Assembly: GCA_019090565.1 (NCBI GenBank)
Contig: JAHRVS010000136.1
Location: forward strand, 1 to 13,336
DNA length: 13,336 nt
Origin: Gammaproteobacteria bacterium
Lineage (GTDB): Bacteria; Pseudomonadota; Gammaproteobacteria; Pseudomonadales; UBA3067
Direction of reading: 5' to 3'
The first letter of the stretch is position 1; each line of letters begins with the position of its first letter. Below, piece by piece: positions 7,667-13,336 of this stretch. A model generated the notes under the pieces. It had not been told where the DNA came from. It did no database searches and saw only the letters and a list, made by a program, of their open reading frames with translations. Both the position numbers and the translations under genes were made by a program.

Positions 7667-8139
7667 CAATGTTCAAATGAGAGCAAGGAACCCAGAGTTT
7701 CGTATTCAATAGCCCATCTATCAACCCTAGATCAACAATTAGCCTGATACAAATTAGCAGTGGGCAAAGCCCTCTTGCTAGCACGTAAACTATACCTATA
7801 GATCTTCCATAGCCCGAATAGAGTTACTATTGAGACTTAACCACAAATTTCACCTGCAACGCACCCGGTCCGACACTAAATGTCAACATTTAACACAACT
7901 GCCCCCAGCAGAGCATCCAAACCCTATCGATTCGACCATTTAGGGGTGTTAAAATCAAAGTGTTAATTTACCCCGATAAGCACCATTTTTGCGCCTAATT
8001 ATGCTACATGCTGGGGCCAACTAAGTGCACCCCAACGACCTGCTAGAGCACCTCACAAAATAGTGGTTTTTTCGTTAGAGCAGTGAAGGACTGCAGTATA
8101 TACAAAAATTTGAGTGCGCCGATGGCCCAGCTACCGAGT

Positions 8140-8207
8140 AAAAACGCATTTTTAGACCTATTCCCTACTAGTAATAGGTAGTAGGGCTTTCTAAAAACAG
8201 TGTTTTT
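8140..8207. repeat. 68-bp imperfect palindrome with two competing hairpins
   Basis: Outer arms AAAAAC (8140-8145) and GTTTTT (8202-8207) pair. TTTTTAGA (8149-8156) pairs with TCTAAAAA (8190-8197). The centre can then fold two exclusive ways: ACCTATT (8156-8162) with AATAGGT (8173-8179), or CCCTACTA (8163-8170) with TAGTAGGG (8179-8186). No U-tract follows on either strand, so it is not a standard terminator. It could be a REP/MITE-like repeat or a structured RNA. Confidence 0.6.
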
Positions 8208-8317
8208 CTTGTAAGGGCATAGAGCCCGCGCACGAAAAGGCCCAAAGGTAGCCACGGCGTATAAGACATACACGGGGATTCAAGCATGGGGTTTATCTGT
8301 ACAATGTACTGCATGCC

Positions 8318-8332
8318 GGCTTTCCAAAAGCC
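8318..8332. repeat. Short GC-rich hairpin downstream of the beta-helix gene
   Basis: GGCTTT (8318-8323), loop CCA, AAAGCC (8327-8332): six perfect base pairs. It lies about 105 bp beyond the stop of the minus-strand beta-helix gene. With no U-tract on that strand, a terminator role is possible but weak. Confidence 0.35.
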
Positions 8333-8353
8333 AAAACCATCGGCGTAGCTCTC

Positions 8354-8374
8354 GCATGGAAAGTGCGTTTTTAG
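8354..8374 (+). repeat. Copy of the intergenic repeat-family end
   Basis: GCATGGAAAGTG followed by CGTTTTTAG (8354-8374) matches the reverse complement of 4831-4851 at 18 of 21 positions. It continues into GGGTATCC where the other copy has AGAGGCGCC. It sits 60 bp downstream of the beta-helix gene stop. Confidence 0.55.
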
Positions 8375-8434
8375 GGGTATCCTTAAGCCACTTGCGTATT
8401 GAAATGGATGGTCATTATACTTTTCTAGTTAATC

Positions 8435-9886
8435 TCAAAACAATACAGGAGAAACAGGAAGTGAAGGCGTATCAGTAAAACGACTTATCACAGGACCAAT
8501 TATATCATTATTGTTAACATAAGCACCTACTGCCCCACCACCGACACCCATTGTTTTTGCTGGTGAAGACTTTTGAAGCCGATAATCTCTAAGGCTTCTA
8601 TTAACAAACATTGGGTCAGCAATAATGCTATGAGCATCTGCCCCAGACGCACCAACATCAATCGTAAAAAGTGCTCCGCTATCTTGCCAGCTCTTCAAAG
8701 AACTGAATTTTTTTTCATCTCCGGAGTAGATCCCAATCCGCGCTACAAAATCCGCAGAATATAGATTGTAATCACTTAATAATATACTTGGTGCCTTCCT
8801 TGTATTAGAACTACTAAAAACGTGACTCTGGTACGTAGTACTCACACCGGCGCCGTCAACCAAAATATTGTTGTAAAATTCAACTTTATCAAAGCCCCGT
8901 ATACCGAACTCAGTTCCAATGATGGTGTTATTATAAACTTTTAGACCGGTGTTTTGAATTTTTGCTTGGTGAGTATGATCATATATAAACCTACCTGAGT
9001 CATAAACCACATTATGGCTAACCTCTGTCCCGTTGTGATAGCCGGAAATAGTCTCATTTGTATTGATATATATCGCTCTAGATGTATCGTGGAATAGGTT
9101 TTTTCTGAAGATGCCACTTTTTCGAACTTCGTTAGCGGGTGCCTTATGGAAAATGCCCGAAAAAATGTCAAAAAACTCATTATTTTCAATAATAACATTA
9201 TGCATCCGGTAACTTAGCACTCCAGCAGCATTGCCATTATGTTCCCCGCCCACTCTAACATTATGAATAATATTGTTAGAAATGGTTGAGTATCCAACAT
9301 GATCCATTCGTATACCCGCTACATTTCGGCCCGCAGAGTCATTTATTCCATGGATGTGGTTAGCATTTAAGACAATATGTGAATTTTCCGTACTACTTCC
9401 GCTTCTGACCCATATTCCCGCACCAGAGCAATTACGCATTTCAAAGCCTTCAATCCGGACATACTTAATTCCATAAAGCGTAAAGCATGCGCTCTGGAAG
9501 TTCGTGTCCAAAATAACGCGCTCACCGGGGTAGGCAATATAAGAAATATACCCATTAGCGGTTCCAGAGTTCTTGGGCCTTACTCCCCATACCTTACTGC
9601 TACCTTGAATTGGCGCATATTCACTATAAGTCCCCTCTCTGATGTAAACTGTTTCTCCCGCTGTAAGGGTTTGCGCTGCATGCTGTATCGTGCGCCAAGG
9701 ACCATCTCCCCCTTCGTTCCGTGACAATCCGTCATTTGAATCAGACCCACTTCCAGACACATAGTAGGCACCGGCAACAACCGCATTGGCGTACGTATGG
9801 TAAGAAAAACAAACAAAAAATATCAAAACTAGAGCCAAAGGACTACTTTCTCTACAGCTTTCTCTACAGCCACCTAACTTATACAT
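8435..9886 (-). CDS. Secreted right-handed parallel beta-helix protein (lyase/epimerase-like)
   Basis: 483-residue exported protein. The signal peptide has a hydrophobic core at about 16-29 and an ANA cleavage site (33-35). The mature start has AYYVSGSGSDSNDG, then GPWRTIQHAAQTL (62-74) and GETVYIREGTYSE (77-89). This is the typical opening of DUF1565-type beta-helix proteins. Repeated coil strings follow, such as NANHIHG, ISNNIIHNV, IENNEFFD, RKNLFHD, SHNVVYD, YNNTIIG and YNNILVD (174-343). The end has DPMFVN..LRDYRL..SSPAKTMGVGG (about 424-450), the usual C-terminal cap. The fold is shared by PL6-type lyases and mannuronan-type epimerases. No catalytic residues can be fixed, so EPS lyase, epimerase or binding protein are all open. 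The signal n-region contains CRES twice from a 12-bp tandem duplication. There is no PEP-CTERM anchor. It is divergent from the next gene across CRP-like sites. Confidence 0.82.
   Translation of the reverse strand: MYKLGGCRESCRESSPLALVLIFFVCFSYHTYANAVVAGAYYVSGSGSDSNDGLSRNEGGDGPWRTIQHAAQTLTAGETVYIREGTYSEYAPIQGSSKVWGVRPKNSGTANGYISYIAYPGERVILDTNFQSACFTLYGIKYVRIEGFEMRNCSGAGIWVRSGSSTENSHIVLNANHIHGINDSAGRNVAGIRMDHVGYSTISNNIIHNVRVGGEHNGNAAGVLSYRMHNVIIENNEFFDIFSGIFHKAPANEVRKSGIFRKNLFHDTSRAIYINTNETISGYHNGTEVSHNVVYDSGRFIYDHTHQAKIQNTGLKVYNNTIIGTEFGIRGFDKVEFYNNILVDGAGVSTTYQSHVFSSSNTRKAPSILLSDYNLYSADFVARIGIYSGDEKKFSSLKSWQDSGALFTIDVGASGADAHSIIADPMFVNRSLRDYRLQKSSPAKTMGVGGGAVGAYVNNNDIIGPVISRFTDTPSLPVSPVLF
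9846..9869 (-). repeat. 12-bp perfect tandem duplication in the beta-helix signal peptide
   Basis: CTTTCTCTACAG occurs twice in a row on the plus strand. On the coding strand this gives Cys-Arg-Glu-Ser twice (residues 7-14), lengthening the region before the hydrophobic core. A slippage duplication of whole codons keeps the frame. Confidence 0.8.
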
Positions 9887-9958
9887 TCCGCCACCCTTTT
9901 GTTTGATCTAATCTACAGCAATTCATTATCATGAAGCGTAAACCAATCTAAGATTTGC

Positions 9959-9980
9959 AAATGCGGTCCGTATCACAATG
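9959..9980. promoter_or_regulatory. CRP-like operator (weaker copy)
   Basis: TGCGG-TCCGTA-TCACA (9962-9977) matches TGTGA-N6-TCACA at 8 of 10 key positions. With AAA in front, 15 of 22 positions fit the E. coli CRP consensus. Its centre is exactly 70 bp from the stronger site and 83 bp upstream of the beta-helix start codon. Confidence 0.4.
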
Positions 9981-10028
9981 AAGCAATAAATCATACGCGC
10001 TGTGAAAAATCAAAGAAAATACCCCCTC

Positions 10029-10050
10029 AAATGAGATCAAGATCACAGCC
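10029..10050. promoter_or_regulatory. CRP/Vfr-like operator (best copy)
   Basis: TGAGA-TCAAGA-TCACA (10032-10047) matches the CRP core TGTGA-N6-TCACA at 9 of 10 positions. The extended site fits 17 of 22 consensus positions, including the AAA flank. It lies in the divergent region, about 153 bp upstream of the beta-helix start and 285 bp upstream of the glycosyltransferase. Confidence 0.55.
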
Positions 10051-10182
10051 TACCTATACCTTGACCTTGCAGGAAAAAGTAATGCCTATTTTGGTGTTCA
10101 TGGTACGCAGTGGTAGGGAGTAAGGTCGCCTTAAGCTAGAAAGCGGGCAGGCCATATCTATGCAAAGGGCAATGAGCGCCTT

Positions 10183-10204
10183 TTCTGTGATGAACATCTC
10201 AATA
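10183..10204. promoter_or_regulatory. CRP-like operator near the glycosyltransferase
   Basis: TGTGA-TGAACA-TCTCA (10186-10201) matches the CRP core at 9 of 10 positions, and 13 of 22 over the extended site. It is about 130 bp upstream of the plus-strand glycosyltransferase start. Confidence 0.42.
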
Positions 10205-10323
10205 GCACGAGAATTTCATATAGGGCGCCTTTAGCTCTATGAGACAAATAAAAAGAACGTTTTAAGCTGTTAAATCTGCTACTATTTTTAAAAGAATGCA
10301 TAATCAGACATAAGGCTACTTTT

Positions 10324-11487
10324 GTGCCAATGACCCATTCAGCAGACAGATCCAAACTACACAAAATATTCATACTGAGCCCAGGGCCAAAATACAACCT
10401 AGAAAATGCGTTTAAAGAGCGCTGCGAATCACTTTCGCTACAATATCGCGGCCGTATATTAACAAGCGGGCCAAAGTACGAACGACAGAGATATGGCGAG
10501 TTTGACGTTATTTGCATAAAAGACGCTCGCGCCAAATCGTGGGCTTCTACCGTAGGATTCGTGTTAATTTCATTATGGGAAATCATAAAAGCAATTATCA
10601 TTAAAGATAGATACCGCCTTTTTGTCACCTACGACCCCCTAAAAACCGGACTAATAGGCACCCTGGTCAGCGCCATTACCAAAATAAAGCTGGTCGTAGA
10701 GGTCAATGGCGATTACATGAGCGATGCCATCTATGCACCCATCGATAATTTTTACAAACGGCATCTCAGAAGGCTTTTAATGATATGGGTAGAAAAATTC
10801 GTATTAAATCATGCAAGTGGCATTAAACTGCTCTATCCCGCCCAAATTGACAGCTTCAAGCCACTGCCTCATCAGCCCTACATCAGCTGCTTCCCCAACT
10901 ACGTAAATGCCGGCGCCTTTTCTAATAATGGCGACACCAAGGAGGTTTTGTTTGCTGGGTTCCCATTCGCCATCAAAGGCGTAGACATCCTGATCGCCGC
11001 TTTCAAAATTGCCTCTACTAAACACCCAGACTGGACACTAAAAATACTTGGTCATTACCCAGACAAAACTCAACTTAACCAGCATATAGACGGCCACCCT
11101 AAAATCCATCACCTAAAAGCCGTTGACCCCTCAGAGATGCCCCTCCAAATTGGCGCTTGCGGTATATTTGTTTTACCCTCAAGAACCGAGGCGATGGGGC
11201 GCGTTCTCGTTGAAGCCATGGCAGCGGGTAAACCGCGAATTGGCGCTAATGTAGCCGGCATACCTACTGTCATTGATAACAACAGTGACGGCCTGTTGTT
11301 TGAGTCAGAAAATGTGGAAGATTTGGCAAACAAATTAGATGCATTGATGTCCGATGAAAACTTGAGAACACAAATAGGTAAAAATGCCAGAAAAAGATAC
11401 CTTGAGCACTTCAAACCCGAGTTCTATTTCCATAGACTAAATGCATTCTATTCTGATGTAATTAATAGCTCTGGGCCTGCTGACTAA
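10324..11487 (+). CDS. GT4 family (GT-B) glycosyltransferase, lone plus-strand gene
   Basis: 387-residue glycosyltransferase with retaining GT4 signatures. The N-terminal domain is compact, with a strand KIFILSPG (14-21). There is a hydrophobic patch at 77-94 and VVEVNGDYM (124-132). The donor domain has VLFAGFPFAIKGVDILI (208-224) and LKILG (239-243). The clear E-x7-E motif is EAMGRVLVE (Glu289 and Glu297), followed by MAAGKP and GLLF (323-326). The first codon is GTG, preceded by TAAGG 8 nt upstream; ATG at 10330 is a possible alternative two codons in. It is the only plus-strand gene between minus-strand neighbours. It converges on the O-antigen-ligase gene (85 bp apart) and diverges from the beta-helix gene, so it is a single-gene transcription unit, perhaps under the CRP-like sites. 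It likely adds one sugar of the EPS repeat or a side branch. Confidence 0.9.
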   Translation: MPMTHSADRSKLHKIFILSPGPKYNLENAFKERCESLSLQYRGRILTSGPKYERQRYGEFDVICIKDARAKSWASTVGFVLISLWEIIKAIIIKDRYRLFVTYDPLKTGLIGTLVSAITKIKLVVEVNGDYMSDAIYAPIDNFYKRHLRRLLMIWVEKFVLNHASGIKLLYPAQIDSFKPLPHQPYISCFPNYVNAGAFSNNGDTKEVLFAGFPFAIKGVDILIAAFKIASTKHPDWTLKILGHYPDKTQLNQHIDGHPKIHHLKAVDPSEMPLQIGACGIFVLPSRTEAMGRVLVEAMAAGKPRIGANVAGIPTVIDNNSDGLLFESENVEDLANKLDALMSDENLRTQIGKNARKRYLEHFKPEFYFHRLNAFYSDVINSSGPAD

Positions 11488-11494
11488 ATTAGCC

Positions 11495-11546
11495 GGCTTT
11501 GGATACCCTTTATCTTTAAGAGGCTACTGTTAAGGACACCAAAGCC
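11495..11546. terminator. Inverted repeat between convergent genes, possible bidirectional terminator
   Basis: GGCTTTGG (11495-11502) and CCAAAGCC (11539-11546) are perfect inverted arms separated by 36 nt. Inside, CCTT and AAGG can extend pairing. The gap separates two convergent genes, where a shared terminator is expected. There is no U-tract and the loop is long, so this is tentative. Confidence 0.35.
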
Positions 11547-11572
11547 TATAAACTGGGCCATTTTGAGAAGCT

Positions 11573-12805
11573 CTACTCCTTAGCATCCTCCCTTATATTG
11601 GCAGCATAAACATTTGCTACCACTGTTATATTTGCGATCAAATGCCAAAAATGCGGATAAAAAAGCACAGATATAAATGCGCCCGCAGAAAGAAAACCCA
11701 CGATAGACACCGCTATTGCTTTCGCAAAAACAATCAGCTCTTTATCAACCTCTGAAGGATCACTTTTTGCTATCGGGCGTATTATTTTATACATCCGCCT
11801 AAAGATAACAAGATACAAAATTATTCCCAAGAGCCCAAACTCGGGAATAAGCGTAAAATACAGTGAGTGTGATTGACGACCGGAAAATGAACGCGTATTA
11901 GCAGACCGCCATATTTCCGAAAAGTTTTCGTAGCGCTCTACATTCCAAGGATAATTTCCCGCGCCGACCCCCAGAACAGGATTTCGGTAAAACATTTGCA
12001 ACCCAATGTCCCATGACATAATTCGGTGATGCCCTGTACCCGTACCTGCATCTGTAGAGGTTTTCATCTCATCGAAATACCCTTCCGGTAAGACGGTTAA
12101 AAGGGTCGATCCTGCAATTACAACCATCAACATCGATATTAATAAGTATTTGGATTTATTTTTAGAAATGAGCCACATAAATGCCAATACACACACCAGC
12201 CCCAAAAAGCCTCCTCTAGAAAAAGATACCGCAATGGCCAGCACTGAAACAACAGCTGTAAGCCCGAATAGAAATTTATATTTTTTTCTCTTTTCGTAGC
12301 CATACATATAAGCCGCATAGGGCAAACCCATAATCAGTGCCAATGCCACATCATTCTCATCAGAAAGAAAGCCTCCCGGCCCCCGCCCACCCTTGCTCAG
12401 CACGATCAGGGCTAGCACTAAGTGCACCAGCACCCAGAAACTTAAAAACTTTCTAACTCGATCAACAGAATTGACGATTAATATGGTTGGCATCACCACA
12501 GAAGCAGTAATCAATATTTCTTGAAAAAATATCTTATAGGGGTAGAAGGTATTAACCGCATACATAACCGAAATACCGGTCAGAAACAGGAAATACATGT
12601 TCAACTTAGTAAGAGGATAGCGAAACAAGCTTGTTATTCTCTCATTCAAAAGCCAATAAATAATCAGCATTAGCGCAACAAGACCAGGTATTCGAAAGGG
12701 CATCAAAAATGGAAAAAAATCCTGCGGCCGCAGGTATTCTAGAGCGACTAGTAACAATACCAATACAAATGGCCAGTTGCTTTGTTTTTTCCTTGCCTGC
12801 TGCAC
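11573..12805 (-). CDS. O-antigen ligase/polymerase-like membrane protein (Wzy_C family)
   Basis: Multi-span inner-membrane protein (about 10 segments) of the Wzy/WaaL group. It would polymerise or transfer lipid-linked glycan at the periplasmic face. Residues from the chosen start: SDENDVALALIMGLP (148-162) resembles the D-N-x-LALAL stretch of XrtA-associated ligases. SRGGFLG (196-202) is a conserved Arg motif. The large periplasmic loop has TGHHRIMSWDIGL and NPVLGVGAGNY (about 257-285), then SHSLY with His313. The longest open frame begins with GTG at 12853, which lies inside the upstream gene without a ribosome site. I place the start at GTG 12805 (410 aa) because AAGGGGA ends 5 nt before it and it follows the upstream stop by 10 nt. 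It pairs with the glycosyltransferase to its right in one operon. Choosing between polymerase, O-antigen ligase and protein glycan ligase is not possible from sequence. Confidence 0.85.
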   Translation of the reverse strand: MQQARKKQSNWPFVLVLLLVALEYLRPQDFFPFLMPFRIPGLVALMLIIYWLLNERITSLFRYPLTKLNMYFLFLTGISVMYAVNTFYPYKIFFQEILITASVVMPTILIVNSVDRVRKFLSFWVLVHLVLALIVLSKGGRGPGGFLSDENDVALALIMGLPYAAYMYGYEKRKKYKFLFGLTAVVSVLAIAVSFSRGGFLGLVCVLAFMWLISKNKSKYLLISMLMVVIAGSTLLTVLPEGYFDEMKTSTDAGTGTGHHRIMSWDIGLQMFYRNPVLGVGAGNYPWNVERYENFSEIWRSANTRSFSGRQSHSLYFTLIPEFGLLGIILYLVIFRRMYKIIRPIAKSDPSEVDKELIVFAKAIAVSIVGFLSAGAFISVLFYPHFWHLIANITVVANVYAANIREDAKE

Positions 12806-12810
12806 CCCAA

Positions 12811-12818
12811 TCCCCTTA
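12811..12818 (-). promoter_or_regulatory. Ribosome site that fixes the start of the ligase-like gene
   Basis: TAAGGGGA on the minus strand overlaps the TAA stop of the upstream glycosyltransferase and lies 5 nt before GTG (12805). No such site precedes the upstream GTG at 12853. Confidence 0.7.
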
Positions 12819-13336
12819 TTTAGCTTCGTCAACAAACAAACTCTCGATGACACCTAGATACTGAGAATTCTGCTGTGAACGGCTGTACTTCTGAGCGAGA
12901 TCAAAGCGAGAATTATAAGTGCTTCGTTCAGAAGTATGTGCCACATATAAATCCATCAATGTTTTTTCTGTTTCCAGAGCATCACTATTAACAATGTAGC
13001 CGCTTTTGGTTTCCTGTATGATTCGCGCAGTGTCGCTATCTCCCTCGGTAAAAACCAGGCTCATTTTTCCCGTGGCCAGGTATTCAAAAGTTTTGGCGGG
13101 CAACTGCGCTGGCTGATTTTGAGCGAAATTCACCAATATGCTCGCGTTATTTAACTCTTCCGAAAGCCTCGATTTGTCGACATACCCTTTGAGTTTAACA
13201 AGCTCCCCCAGGCCCTTATCCACAATATAATCACGCAACGAACGGCCATTCCAAGATTCACAGTCACCAAAGAAAAGCATTTCGAATTTTCCTACTTCGA
13301 TATTTCCTTTTCGGTATAACATGTCAATCGCATCAA
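12816..13336 (-). CDS. Glycosyltransferase, C-terminal GT4-like half (5' end outside window)
   Basis: The reading frame is open to the right edge (Asp-Ala-Ile-Asp precede the first Met at 13322), so the N-terminal domain lies beyond the window. What is visible is the donor-binding half of a GT-B enzyme. It has FEMLFFGDCES, VKLKGYVDKSRLSEEL, ASILVNFAQNQPAQLPAKTFEYLATGK with Glu in the KTFEYL loop, and GDSDTARIIQETKSGYIV. The N-Q-P-x-Q-x-P-A-K-T-F-E-Y-L pattern is typical of GT4-like enzymes of EPS and O-antigen loci. It ends with a TAA that doubles as part of the ribosome site of the ligase-like gene, so the two are cotranscribed and probably coupled. Confidence 0.85.
   Translation of the reverse strand, partial: DAIDMLYRKGNIEVGKFEMLFFGDCESWNGRSLRDYIVDKGLGELVKLKGYVDKSRLSEELNNASILVNFAQNQPAQLPAKTFEYLATGKMSLVFTEGDSDTARIIQETKSGYIVNSDALETEKTLMDLYVAHTSERSTYNSRFDLAQKYSRSQQNSQYLGVIESLFVDEAK

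Larger units (their letters stand above)
7617..8434. other. 818-bp gene-free region with repeats and hairpins
   Basis: I see no convincing gene. The only sizeable open frame (76 codons, minus, 8043-8273) lacks a ribosome site and recognisable motifs. The region contains a repeat arm GGTCGCCTCTAAAAACAG (7649-7666), the long imperfect palindrome at 8140-8207, a GC-rich hairpin GGCTTT-CCA-AAAGCC (8318-8332), and a copy of the repeat-family end (8354-8374). The promoter of the glycosyltransferase at 7616 should be near 7617-7700, but no good -35/-10 pair stands out. The length and the repeats suggest remnants of past insertions. Confidence 0.5.
9887..10323. other. 437-bp divergent regulatory region
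   Basis: Lies between the minus-strand beta-helix gene and the plus-strand glycosyltransferase, with no gene visible. It carries three CRP-like sites (listed separately). A possible minus-strand -10 GATAAT (9930-9925) has no good -35. A weak plus-strand -10 TACTAT lies at 10280-10285. A hairpin at 10220-10240 has arms ATAGGGC and GCTCTAT, one G-U pair, and loop GCCTTTA. GGTCGCCTTAAGCTAG (10133-10148) and GGGCGCCTTTAGCTC near 10223-10237 resemble each other and loosely the GGCGCC repeats. Confidence 0.5.

Noticed and set aside
8043..8273. 76-codon minus-strand open frame in the large gap
   Set aside because: No ribosome site, no recognisable motif, and it overlaps the palindrome, whose repeats explain its sequence. 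It is more likely non-coding.
10158..10628. 156-codon minus-strand open frame
   Set aside because: Most of it is antisense to the N-terminal part of the clear GT4 glycosyltransferase, and it shows no domain of its own.

Overview
The window holds one end of an exopolysaccharide (EPS) biosynthesis locus of the exosortase A (XrtA/EpsI) type. This locus type is known from Gram-negative bacteria, mainly Proteobacteria that make surface polysaccharide and PEP-CTERM proteins. Signal peptides, an exosortase, a Wzy/WaaL-type polymerase or ligase, AT-leaning composition and CRP-like operators all fit a gammaproteobacterium, perhaps marine. The sequence alone does not support a genus. There are no rRNA, tRNA or CRISPR features, no intact transposase, and no PEP-CTERM substrate.

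Layout. From 1 to 2148 on the plus strand come the 3' part of an exosortase-EpsI fusion and a secreted jelly-roll protein that may be a polysaccharide lyase. Next, on the minus strand, is a one-protein NRPS-like enzyme with adenylation, carrier and thioesterase domains (2152-4686). Its stop lies 3 bp from the jelly-roll stop. A 327-bp gap with a MITE-like inverted repeat follows, then a translationally coupled minus-strand pair: a GT4 glycosyltransferase and a PaaK/CapK-like adenylate-forming enzyme (5014-7616). An 818-bp gene-free stretch carries a 68-bp imperfect palindrome and related short repeats. A secreted parallel beta-helix protein (8435-9886, minus) and a lone plus-strand GT4 glycosyltransferase (10324-11487) diverge from a 437-bp region with three CRP-like operators. 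The window ends with an O-antigen-ligase-like membrane protein (minus, start moved to the GTG at 12805) and the C-terminal half of another glycosyltransferase that runs off the right edge.

How the genes could work together. The three glycosyltransferases would build the repeat unit on a lipid carrier. The Wzy/WaaL-like protein would polymerise or ligate it at the periplasmic face. The two adenylate-forming enzymes could activate an amino acid or acid that decorates the sugar. The two secreted proteins with folds typical of lyases and epimerases could trim or modify the finished polymer. The exosortase would process and anchor PEP-CTERM proteins encoded elsewhere.

The most unusual content is the A-T-TE protein, whose specificity residues read by eye resemble a glycine code. 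Next are the C9 tract between the exosortase and EpsI domains, the CRP-like operator cluster, and the intergenic inverted-repeat family.
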